Source of the DNA: Nocardia vermiculata NBRC 100427
GTDB taxonomy: Bacteria; Actinomycetota; Actinomycetes; Mycobacteriales; Mycobacteriaceae
Direction of reading: 5' to 3'
Length of the DNA stretch: 64,000 nt
Assembly (NCBI RefSeq): GCF_001613265.1
Contig: NZ_BDCA01000006.1
Coordinates: forward strand, 186,001-250,000
Every line of letters starts with the position of its first letter. The stretch's first letter is position 1. The translations under genes were made by a program, and so were the position numbers. Shown here one piece after another: positions 27,314 to 35,064 of the stretch. The notes beneath the pieces were generated by a model. The model was not told the DNA's origin. It made no database searches and saw only the letters and a program-made list of their open reading frames with translations.

Positions 27314-28546
27314 ATGCCCGAGCTGACCGACAATCCCGGCAGAACACGAGATCTCGGCGGGTGTCCGGTGTTCCACACCGACTACCGCGTCGAACGCCCC
27401 GCGCTGGAAACGCACCGGCTGCTCAACGCCGAGCGGGAGGCCGCCCGGTTCGCCTGGAACGATTCGACCGAGGAGGGGTTCTGGGTCCTGAACCGGTTCG
27501 ACGATGTGCGCGAGGCGCTGCAACGCGATGACGATTTCACCAACGACCAGGTCAGCGCGTTCCACCGGTCGCCGCCGCGAGTGTTGCTGCCGGAGAATCT
27601 CAACCAGCCCGAGCATGCCGAGATGCGCAAGATTCTCAATCCGTTCTTCGCGCCCAAGCTGGTCCGGCGCGTCGCTGATCTGGCCCAGGAGCGTGCCACC
27701 GCACTGGTGGACGCGATCGCGCCGCGCGGATCGGAGGATATGGCGAGCGGGTTCGGCATGATCTATCCGACCGAGCTGTTCCTGGCGCTGCTCGGTCTGC
27801 CCGTCGAGGACGGAGCGACACTCATGCCCTGGGTGGAGGGCCAGTTCATCGGCTTCTTCGACAAGACACCGGAGGCTCAGCGGATCGCCGCCGATACCCG
27901 CCGGGAACTCGACGCCTACTTCGCGGCGGCGATCGCTGCACGCCGGAAAGCACCCGGCGATCCGTCGACCGACCTGGTGACACGACTGATCACCGCCGAA
28001 TACCAGGGTGCACCCATTCCGGACGAGATGATCCTGACCATCTGCATGACGATCATGTCGGCCGGGCTGGACACCACCCGCAGCGCGCTGGGCTACACCT
28101 TCCTGCACATGGCCACCCATCCCGAGGACCGGCAACGGCTGATCGACGACCCCGAACTGTGGCCGAATGCGATCGAGGAGATCATCCGGCTCTACGGCCT
28201 GATCATTCAGGATGGACGCGAAGCGGCCCGTGACATGGACTTCCACGGCCTGCCCATCCGCAAAGGTGACCTGGTGTGGTTGGGGCTCGCGGCGGCCAAT
28301 CAGGACCCACGCGCATTCGAGGATCCGGAGGCCTTCGATCCGGATCGACCGAATCTCACTCGGCATCTGGGCTTCGGTGCCGGCTTCCACCGCTGCCTCG
28401 GCATGCATCTCGCGCGGGCGGAACTGGTTGTGGCGCTGACCGAATGGCACAAGAAGATTCCGCACTATCGAATCGCCGACGGAGCCGAGCTGCGCGAACG
28501 CGGTAGCCAGCTACGACTGCAGCACGTGCCCCTGGTGTGGGACTGA
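27314..28546 (+). CDS. cytochrome P450
   Basis: 410 residues, a soluble bacterial class I P450. The I-helix is MTIMSAGLDTTRSALGY (AGxDTT, oxygen activation), the K-helix EEIIRLY (ExxR), and the heme loop FGAGFHRCLGMHLARAEL with the heme-ligating Cys361. Substrate hydroxylation would draw electrons from a ferredoxin; a 3Fe-4S ferredoxin gene lies 180 bases away on the opposite strand. GAGGAGAGG precedes the ATG. The CYP family could not be fixed by eye. Its divergent promoter shares operator sites with the SDR operon. Confidence 0.93.
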   Translation: MPELTDNPGRTRDLGGCPVFHTDYRVERPALETHRLLNAEREAARFAWNDSTEEGFWVLNRFDDVREALQRDDDFTNDQVSAFHRSPPRVLLPENLNQPEHAEMRKILNPFFAPKLVRRVADLAQERATALVDAIAPRGSEDMASGFGMIYPTELFLALLGLPVEDGATLMPWVEGQFIGFFDKTPEAQRIAADTRRELDAYFAAAIAARRKAPGDPSTDLVTRLITAEYQGAPIPDEMILTICMTIMSAGLDTTRSALGYTFLHMATHPEDRQRLIDDPELWPNAIEEIIRLYGLIIQDGREAARDMDFHGLPIRKGDLVWLGLAAANQDPRAFEDPEAFDPDRPNLTRHLGFGAGFHRCLGMHLARAELVVALTEWHKKIPHYRIADGAELRERGSQLRLQHVPLVWD

Positions 28547-28577
28547 GCGCACGTACCGCCCGCGATCCGCACCGCGA

Positions 28578-28614
28578 TCGGCCCGGCACCCTCACGACGG
28601 GGATGCCGGGCCGA
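28578..28614. terminator. hairpin between convergent P450 and ferredoxin genes
   Basis: Eleven bases at 28578-28588 pair with 28604-28614 around a 15-base loop that itself contains CCC and GGG. It lies 32 bases after the P450 stop. The rest of 28615-28727 shows nothing. Confidence 0.55.
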
Positions 28615-28727
28615 CCTGTTTCCCAGGACACTTCCCAGCACAGCCGTCGCCATCGGCTACGCCGGATACCCAGGGGTGGGTTTGCCCCCACGCAGCACCC
28701 TCGCGCTGCGGGCGGTGCGGTGGTGAG

Positions 28728-28928
28728 CTACGAATCGCGCACGGTGATAGCGGTTTCGGGGCAAGCCCCGGCAGCCGCCTCGGCCTGCCCGGTCAGCCCT
28801 TCGGGTACGTCCCAGCTGGTGCCCCGCTCGGCGACGAAGCCCTCGTCGTCGTCGGTCAGCAGTGCTTCGGCCATCGCGTAGCAGCGGCCGTGCCCCATGC
28901 ACCGGTCCTTGTCGATCGAAATGATCAT
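28728..28928 (-). CDS. 3Fe-4S ferredoxin for P450
   Basis: 66 residues. CMGHGRC (C10, H13, C16, the CxxHxxC pattern) and the C-terminal ACPETAI (C56) are the three-Cys signature of actinobacterial P450-associated 3Fe-4S ferredoxins. The ATG at 28928 has GAGGAGG upstream; the frame is open earlier but without such a site. It is on the opposite strand to the P450 gene and is first of no obvious operon. No ferredoxin reductase gene is in the window. Confidence 0.92.
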   Translation of the reverse strand: MIISIDKDRCMGHGRCYAMAEALLTDDDEGFVAERGTSWDVPEGLTGQAEAAAGACPETAITVRDS

Positions 28929-29018
28929 GTCGTCCTCCTCGTCCATTGGGTGGATATGCCTCGGCGCGGCCCACACCTGCCGTGGGCCACGCCGAGGACG
29001 AGCGAATATGGTTCCGGC

Positions 29019-30458
29019 TCAGTCCACTTCGTCCGCGGGCACATTCGCCGAGCGCACGAACGCGACGAGCAGGAAGCCGACGACCGCGATTCCGACGCCG
29101 ATGAACCAGCCCAGCTGGAAGCTGTGCTCGGACGGAACCGCGTCGTGCCCCACCGTGATCACCGATGCGGTGAGGATGCCGGTGATCGCGGCACTACCGA
29201 TCGAGCTCCCCAGCGGGCCGGCGATCTGTCCCATACCCGCCGCGGTGGAGACCTGATCGGGGTGCAGCGCCTTGATGAAGGTCATATAGGCGCTGGCGAC
29301 GGCCAGGCCGTAGGACAGACCGACGATGATCGGCCATACCCACATCTGCCATTCCGAACCGTGCGCGACCGCCATGAGCAACATGCCGAGCGCGGAACCG
29401 CCGAAAGCCACCATGGACACAGTACGAGCCGGCACGAACCGGCTCAGCCGATCGGCCCCGGCACTGCCGACGACGATACCGATGCAGTACACCAGCATCA
29501 CCAGACCGCTGCGCAGCCCGTCGTAGCCGAAACCGAAACCGGCCGACGGCGGCACTTCGGTGAAGGCCGGAATCGTGAAATTGATGACCCAGGTCGACAT
29601 TCCAGCCAAGAAGAAGACCAGCCAGCCGCGCAGGAAGTTGAGGTTGCGCAGCGCGCGGGTATTCACCAGCGGCTGCGCCACCCGCTCCTCGACGAGCCAC
29701 CAGACGATGACCACGACGATACCGAGAATCAGCGGTAGCAACGTCTTCGGCGACGACCAGCCCCACTTCGACCCCATGCTCAGAGGTACCAGAATCAGCG
29801 CCAGCGCCACGGTCAGCAGGAATCCGCCGATCCAGTCGACCTTCGTGTCGGCGGCACCCTCGTGCTTCGGGATCGCGACGAGGGTGCCGACGATACCGAT
29901 GACTCCGAGCGCCGCGATCACCGCGAGCATGATCCGCCAGTTCACCTCGACGGTATCGGCCAACAGTCCACCGAGGGCAAAGGAAAGACCGGCCGCGACA
30001 CCCTCGGCGGCCGCTATCCACGCCAGCACCACGGTCAGCGACCGACCCGACAGGTTGGACCGCGCCATGAACAACGCCAGCGCGATGGCACCGAGGGTGA
30101 ACCCGCCGATGAACCGGCCGATCAGCAGTACCGTCATATTCGGCGCCACGGCGGCGAGGAAACAACCGAAGGCCAGTAGCCCCATGGTGGTCAGCGCGAC
30201 GACCCGCTGACCGAACAACTTCGCCATCGGGGGAAGCAGGGCGGTGCCGATCGCACCGCCGAGCGTACCGATGATCACCACCCAGTTGAGCAGACCGCCC
30301 GTGGCCCCGAGATCGGGGCCGATCTGACCGAGCAGCTTGAGTGGAACGGTGGTCACCAGGGTGGCCAGGATGACGAAATAGCCGATCATGACGACCAAGC
30401 CGCGTGGCATCGTGTCCGACACCTCACCGCGGTTGGAATCCGTTGCAGTAGTGGTCAT
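29019..30458 (-). CDS. MFS transporter (DHA2-like permease)
   Basis: 479 residues with about 12 to 14 hydrophobic helices; the first is MIGYFVILATLVTTVPL. A motif-A-like loop (PMAKLFGQRVVALTTMG) follows helix 2, and RFIGGFTLGAIALALFM resembles helix 4 of drug or aromatic-acid permeases. A long loop with KHEGAADTKVDW lies mid-protein. It probably imports the catabolic substrate or exports a product. It ends about 90 bases from the ferredoxin start and begins 60 bases after the LLM oxidoreductase stop. Confidence 0.88.
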   Translation of the reverse strand: MTTTATDSNRGEVSDTMPRGLVVMIGYFVILATLVTTVPLKLLGQIGPDLGATGGLLNWVVIIGTLGGAIGTALLPPMAKLFGQRVVALTTMGLLAFGCFLAAVAPNMTVLLIGRFIGGFTLGAIALALFMARSNLSGRSLTVVLAWIAAAEGVAAGLSFALGGLLADTVEVNWRIMLAVIAALGVIGIVGTLVAIPKHEGAADTKVDWIGGFLLTVALALILVPLSMGSKWGWSSPKTLLPLILGIVVVIVWWLVEERVAQPLVNTRALRNLNFLRGWLVFFLAGMSTWVINFTIPAFTEVPPSAGFGFGYDGLRSGLVMLVYCIGIVVGSAGADRLSRFVPARTVSMVAFGGSALGMLLMAVAHGSEWQMWVWPIIVGLSYGLAVASAYMTFIKALHPDQVSTAAGMGQIAGPLGSSIGSAAITGILTASVITVGHDAVPSEHSFQLGWFIGVGIAVVGFLLVAFVRSANVPADEVD

Positions 30459-30523
30459 CTTGCCTCTTCATCGAGTCGAGCGAGAATCCACCCGGGATAC
30501 GGGCGGAAAAGAAGGTGACGCTG

Positions 30524-31537
30524 TCACCGGTCGGCCGGGGTGCGATATCCCCGTGCGACGAGTTCGGGCAGCACGTCGGATTCGAACAGCCGCAGGCTGC
30601 GCCATCCGGCCTCGAGCGGCAGTCCACCCATCAGCGGCTGGAAGACCAGTTCGGCGTCGGGACCGAGCTTTTCGCAGAGTGCGAGGCATTCCTCCGGTGT
30701 GACCACCCTGATGTTCGGATCCTGCTGCAGCTCGGCCAGTCCCGCGGCCGGCTGGTAGGCGGTGGTGCCCACTCCCCGCTCCCGCGCCCAGGCGGCATTG
30801 GAGTTGGTGGTGTACAGCACGTGCGGTGCGACGATCTCCCAGTCCCGAGCAGGATTGTCGGAGACGAACAGGAACAGCGGCCCCAGGGTGGGCGCCTGCG
30901 GCGGGACCGGCTCGCCGAGGCGGCGCCGTTCGGCGGCGTAGATCTCGTACAGCCGGTCCTTATCGGATCCGGCGGGACGATAGCCGTCCCCGATGCGTGC
31001 CGCGCGGACGGCCGAGGCATCGGCCGAGCCGCCGATGAACAGTGGTGGCCCCTGCGGACGGGCGGGACGAGGGCGGACCCGGACCCGCTCACCGCGAAAG
31101 TCGAATTCCGCGCCGGTCCACGCCTGCCGCAGAATCTGCACGGTCTCCTCGAGAATCCGCGCCCGGTGCCGGCGTTCGACGCCGAACATCCGGTATTCGA
31201 AATCCCGATAGCCGATGCCCGCGGTCACCTCTACCCGGCCACCACCGATCAGATCGAGAGTCGCGAGATCCTCGGCCAGGCGCAGCGGATGATGCAGGAC
31301 GGCGACCAGCGCCGACAGATGCACCGTCAGCCGCCGGGTCCGGCCGAGGATCGCCGAGCCGAGAATCATCGGTGCGGCGCAGTACCCGTCGTCGGCGCCG
31401 TGATGTTCGGCCAGGTACACCGTCTCGAATCCCACCTCGTCCGCCCACACCGCGTGGTCGAGTGCGGCGGCATACTGATCGGGGCTGTCCACGCCGATAT
31501 CGGGTGCGCGCATGTCGTAGCGCAAAGACAGTTTCAC
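30524..31537 (-). CDS. LLM-class flavin-dependent oxidoreductase (luciferase-like)
   Basis: 337 residues from the GTG at 31537, chosen for GAGGGA seven bases before; an ATG at 31552 is possible. Bacterial-luciferase barrel motifs are TVYLAEHHGADDGYC, LSALVAVLHHPLRLAEDLAT, VTAGIGYRDFEYRMFGV, and PLFIGGSADASAVRAARIGD. It uses FMNH2 or F420H2 for monooxygenation or hydride transfer; which one cannot be told by eye. It is divergent from the CaiB gene at 31718 with one regional palindrome between them. Confidence 0.85.
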   Translation of the reverse strand: MKLSLRYDMRAPDIGVDSPDQYAAALDHAVWADEVGFETVYLAEHHGADDGYCAAPMILGSAILGRTRRLTVHLSALVAVLHHPLRLAEDLATLDLIGGGRVEVTAGIGYRDFEYRMFGVERRHRARILEETVQILRQAWTGAEFDFRGERVRVRPRPARPQGPPLFIGGSADASAVRAARIGDGYRPAGSDKDRLYEIYAAERRRLGEPVPPQAPTLGPLFLFVSDNPARDWEIVAPHVLYTTNSNAAWARERGVGTTAYQPAAGLAELQQDPNIRVVTPEECLALCEKLGPDAELVFQPLMGGLPLEAGWRSLRLFESDVLPELVARGYRTPADR

Positions 31538-31608
31538 GTCACAGTCCCTCATTTCCTGCCGGCGCCGAACGTGTCCCACGCCACTCTCAAATCCAGTAGA
31601 ACCATAGC

Positions 31609-31624
31609 AACCATGCGCATGAAT
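31609..31624. promoter_or_regulatory. regional operator-like palindrome, site 3
   Basis: AACCATGCGCATGAAT contains the perfect 10-base palindrome CATGCGCATG. It lies midway in the spacer between the LLM and CaiB starts. Confidence 0.5.
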
Positions 31625-31717
31625 GTGTAGGGTTTGATCCGATTCGCCGCGAAACAACGGTGTCCGCCCCGCATGCCACCGCCGCGAGTCACGGGTACGA
31701 CGTGTGAAAGGGAAACG

Positions 31718-32845
31718 ATGACGGCCACTGCACCAGGAGCCCTGTCCGGGATCCGGATCGTCGACTTCAGCCGGATCCTCGCGGGTCCCTACGCCACCAT
31801 GCTCCTCTCGGATTTCGGCGCGGAAGTGACCCGGCTCGAACGACCGAACGTCGGTGACGACACCCGTGGCTGGGGCCCGCCGTGGCACGAGGGCGAGTCC
31901 ACCTACTTCCTGGGCCTGAACCGGAACAAGCGGTCGATCGCCTTCGATCTGACCAGCGAAGCCGATCGGGCGATGGCTCACGAACTGATCGCCGAAGCCG
32001 ACGTCGTGGTGGAGAATTTCCGCCCCGGCACGCTGGAGCGTTACGGATTCGGCTACGAGCAGCTCGCCACCGACCACCCCGCCCTGGTGTATTGCTCGGT
32101 GACCGGCTTCGGCTCCGACAAGGGCGCTCACCTCCCCGGTTACGACCTGATCGCGCAGGCCACCGGCGGACTGATGAGTATCACCGGCCATCCGGATACC
32201 GGCCCCGCCAAGGTCGGCGTGGCGATGGTCGACGCGATCACCGGGGTACACGCCGCGCTCGGCATCCAGACTGCACTGATCCACCGGCTGCGTACCGGCG
32301 AGGGGCAGCGGGTGGAGGTCAACCTGCTGTCCTCGGTCCTGGCGTCGCTGACCAATCAGGTGTCCGGGCACATTCTCACCGGGAATGTGCCCGGGCTGAT
32401 GGGCAACGCACATCCGAGTATCGCCCCGTACCAGCCGGTGCACACGGCCGACCGTCCCCTGGCCGTCGCCGCGGCCAACGACAAACAGTTCGGCGCGCTG
32501 TGCCATGCGCTGCACCGTCCCGCGCTGATCGACGACCCACGATTCCGTACCAACACCGATCGCTCGACCCATCGCGAGGCGCTGATCGAGGAACTGGAGG
32601 ACGTCTTCCGCACCCAGGGCGCGGACCACTGGTTCTCCGTCCTGGTCGATGCGGGCGTGCCCGCGGGTCCGATCAACGACATCGGTCAGGCCATCGACTT
32701 CGCCGAGAATCTGGGGCTGTCGCCGGTGGTGATGCCCAGCGATGAACCGCAGGGCACCGGAGTTGCTCAGGTGCGCAACCCGATTCGGCTGTCACGCACC
32801 CCGGCCACCTACCGGACCAATCCCCCGAAACTGCCTACGCGCTGA
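31718..32845 (+). CDS. CaiB/BaiF family (class III) CoA-transferase
   Basis: 375 residues. The N-terminal motif LSGIRIVDFSRILAGPYATM, then FGAEVTRLERP, NRNKRSIAFDL and ENFRPGTLERYG bind CoA. GYDLIAQATGG holds the catalytic Asp143, which forms the acyl anhydride. The C-terminal part (DAGVPAGPINDIGQAI) closes the interlocked dimer. It transfers CoA between acids, so it probably activates a pathway intermediate. GAAAGGGAAA precedes the ATG. Unlike the two fused paralogues in this window it keeps the canonical nucleophile. Confidence 0.9.
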   Translation: MTATAPGALSGIRIVDFSRILAGPYATMLLSDFGAEVTRLERPNVGDDTRGWGPPWHEGESTYFLGLNRNKRSIAFDLTSEADRAMAHELIAEADVVVENFRPGTLERYGFGYEQLATDHPALVYCSVTGFGSDKGAHLPGYDLIAQATGGLMSITGHPDTGPAKVGVAMVDAITGVHAALGIQTALIHRLRTGEGQRVEVNLLSSVLASLTNQVSGHILTGNVPGLMGNAHPSIAPYQPVHTADRPLAVAAANDKQFGALCHALHRPALIDDPRFRTNTDRSTHREALIEELEDVFRTQGADHWFSVLVDAGVPAGPINDIGQAIDFAENLGLSPVVMPSDEPQGTGVAQVRNPIRLSRTPATYRTNPPKLPTR

Positions 32846-32849
32846 TGCC

Positions 32850-32891
32850 GATTCGAGGGGCGGAGCCGGTCGCCTGCCCGCCCCTCGAATC
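32850..32891. terminator. hairpin between convergent genes (14-bp stem)
   Basis: 32850-32863 pairs perfectly with 32878-32891 around a 14-base loop, five bases after the CaiB stop and 15 before the stop of the oxidoreductase gene on the other strand. It probably serves both. Confidence 0.65.
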
Positions 32892-32906
32892 ACCGCGTAC
32901 CGCACC

Positions 32907-33614
32907 TCACCTCAGGTCGAGTACCAGCTTGCCGATCGAGGTGCGCGCCCCCAGAGCCTCGAGTGCCGAGCCGGCCTCCGCGAGCGGTCGCAGCTCGGGC
33001 TCGGCGACGCCACCGGTGCGGGCGCGCACCTCGGCCAACCAGTTGTCGACCGGAACCACCTGATCGGCACCGGCTGCGGTCGCGGCGCGGGCCTTCGCGT
33101 CGTCGCTGACCACGGCAATCGTGCGCAGTCCCAGGGCCCGGCACAGGTGCAGCACTGCCTGTCCGAGCCCGCCGGCCGCACCGTGCACGAGCACGAGTTC
33201 ACCCGCCTCGACCCGGGCCCGGCGACGCAAGGCGAAATGCGCGGTCAGATAGTTCATCGGCATCCCTGCCGCAGCCGCGACGCCGACGGTGTCCGGCAGT
33301 GGGAGCACCCGTCGAGGGTCGACAGCGACCACCTGCTGCCAGGCACCGCCGGTCGTCAGGGCCGCGACCCGCTGTCCGGGCTCGAGGCCGCTGTCCGGCG
33401 GCGCGGAGCGCACGGTGCCCGCTGCCTCCACTCCCGGCACGAACGGCAGGGCGCGCACGGTCTGATAGCGCCCCTGGGTCTGCAGCAGATCCGGATAGGA
33501 CACTCCGGCGGCCTGCACGTCGACGACGACCCGGCCGGTCGCGGCCGGTTCGGGTAGTTCGGTCACCTGCAGCCCACGGGGGCCGATCGCCTCGTTCAGT
33601 ACCACTGCACGCAT
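32907..33614 (-). CDS. zinc-independent quinone oxidoreductase-like protein, shortened
   Basis: 235 residues from the ATG at 33614; relatives of the NADPH:quinone reductase family have about 320. The GroES-like half is complete (GVSYPDLLQTQGRYQTVRAL, PFVPGVEAAGTV). The Rossmann half starts normally (VLVHGAAGGLGQAVLHLCRA, AGADQVVPVDNW). After RARTGG it jumps to PELRPLAEAGSALEALGART and GKLVLDLR, which is the extreme C-terminus. About 85 residues covering the rest of the nucleotide fold are missing in frame. The protein may be inactive or have a reduced function. Confidence 0.75.
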   Translation of the reverse strand: MRAVVLNEAIGPRGLQVTELPEPAATGRVVVDVQAAGVSYPDLLQTQGRYQTVRALPFVPGVEAAGTVRSAPPDSGLEPGQRVAALTTGGAWQQVVAVDPRRVLPLPDTVGVAAAAGMPMNYLTAHFALRRRARVEAGELVLVHGAAGGLGQAVLHLCRALGLRTIAVVSDDAKARAATAAGADQVVPVDNWLAEVRARTGGVAEPELRPLAEAGSALEALGARTSIGKLVLDLR

Positions 33615-33729
33615 CGGGATTCCTTTCCGGCACACGGCATCCCGCGCGCCGTATGAGACAACGATCCGGTACGCGAACCGGGCCCCGGTGCCGGAGCGGG
33701 TACGGCCCGCGATGTTGTGGTGGCGCGGG

Positions 33730-34221
33730 TCAGCGCGCCTGCGGTTCCTGCTGCCAGCCGGCGACCAGATCGGTGCTCACTTCCACCGCCATACTCATCT
33801 CCGTGAACAGCGGCGTCGGGCCGGCGACGTTCACGACGGCGTCGTAGCGACCCCAGCCGATTCCCGAACGCCCGCTCCCGCGAGCGGTGAACAGGAACTG
33901 CGCCTGCACCCGCACCCCGGATTCATCCAGCCGGGTGGTGCGCGCATTGGCGACGAAATGTCGTTTGTTCGACGGATCGGCGGCAAAGGCCCATTCGAAG
34001 AACTCCCGGATCTCGGCGGTACCGCGGGCCTGTCGCGACGGCGTGTTCAGCACCGCGTCGGCGGCGAACAGTGCGGTCACCGTGTCCGGATGCGGCTCGT
34101 CGAGCACCCGTGCATAGGCGTGCAGATGATCACGGGCGACCTCGGCCGCCTCCAGCCGGCGCAGCCGTTCCCGCAACTCGGTCGTGTCGTCGTCGAGATG
34201 GTGTCCTGCGGACTCGGTCAT
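33730..34221 (-). CDS. SnoaL-like/nuclear transport factor 2 family protein
   Basis: 163 residues, an alpha+beta cone of the NTF2 superfamily. A charged N-terminal helix (TELRERLRRLEAAEVARDHL) and YARVLDEPHPDTVTALFAAD lead to GTAEIREFFEWAFAADPSN, then strands ending GWGRYDAVVNVAG. Members are dehydratases, isomerases or small-molecule binders; the catalytic His/Asp set could not be assigned. AGGAGG precedes the ATG at 34221. It follows an SDR by 14 bases in the minus-strand operon from 37410. Confidence 0.7.
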   Translation of the reverse strand: MTESAGHHLDDDTTELRERLRRLEAAEVARDHLHAYARVLDEPHPDTVTALFAADAVLNTPSRQARGTAEIREFFEWAFAADPSNKRHFVANARTTRLDESGVRVQAQFLFTARGSGRSGIGWGRYDAVVNVAGPTPLFTEMSMAVEVSTDLVAGWQQEPQAR

Positions 34222-34235
34222 GATCGAATTCCTCC

Positions 34236-35045
34236 TCAGTCGAGGGGCACGTCGTCGTGGACGCCGCGCCACGCCGTCGTGCCGCCGTCGACGGGCAACA
34301 CGACCCCGGTCAGAAACGACGCACCGTCACCGGCCAGGAAGCACGCGGGGTGGGCCACCTCGACCGGCAGACCGCGGCGCGGAATGAGATTCGTGCCGTA
34401 CATCGATCGCGCCCGCAGCAGCCGGTCCTCGCCCGCGGCCAGATGCGCATCACTCATCGGTGTCTTGATCGAGCCCGGGCAGTAGCAGTTCACCCGGACG
34501 TCGGGAGCCAGATTGACCGCCGCCACCTTGGTCAACTGGATCACCGCTGCCTTGGAGACCCCGTACGCGACCATATTGGTGCCGGCGAGCCCCGACACCG
34601 AGGCGGCGTTGACCACCGACGGGCCCCGGTCGGAGGCGCGCAGATGCGGCGCCGCGAACTTGATCGCGGACCAGACGGCCTTGAGGTTGATGGCCATCAC
34701 CGTGTCCCAGACGTCTTCGTCGAGAGTTTCGATGCCGGTCCGGTCCGGCGGGGTGAACATGTGGTCGAGCACGCCCGCATTGTTGAACAGCGTGTCCAGC
34801 CCGCCGGCCCAGCCGGCGAAGTCGTCGACCATCTGCTCGATCTCCGAGGTGGAGCGCAGGTCCGCGGTGATCGCCCGGACCTGGGTGCCCGTGTCGGCGA
34901 CCAGTTCCGCGGTCGTCGCCAACTCCGTGGCGTCGACGTCGGTGACGCCGATCCGGGAGGCGCCCTGGCGGGCAGCTTCCAGGGCGAGTTCACGCCCCAT
35001 CCCCTTGGCCGCGCCGGTGATCAGTGCTCTTTTGTCGTTCAACAT
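34236..35045 (-). CDS. SDR family oxidoreductase
   Basis: 269 residues. LITGAAKGMGRELALEAARQ is the cofactor site, NNAGVLDHMFTPPD the NAG motif with a small insert, NAASVSGLAGTN the Ser region, YGVSKAA the YxxxK, CPGSIKTPMSDAHLAAG the substrate loop, and SFLTGVVLPVDGG the end. The extended substrate loop suggests a bulky substrate. It is preceded by the fused CoA-transferase with 19 bases between, so it belongs to the same operon. Confidence 0.9.
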   Translation of the reverse strand: MLNDKRALITGAAKGMGRELALEAARQGASRIGVTDVDATELATTAELVADTGTQVRAITADLRSTSEIEQMVDDFAGWAGGLDTLFNNAGVLDHMFTPPDRTGIETLDEDVWDTVMAINLKAVWSAIKFAAPHLRASDRGPSVVNAASVSGLAGTNMVAYGVSKAAVIQLTKVAAVNLAPDVRVNCYCPGSIKTPMSDAHLAAGEDRLLRARSMYGTNLIPRRGLPVEVAHPACFLAGDGASFLTGVVLPVDGGTTAWRGVHDDVPLD

Positions 35046-35064
35046 GTCGGTCCCACTTCCGGAT

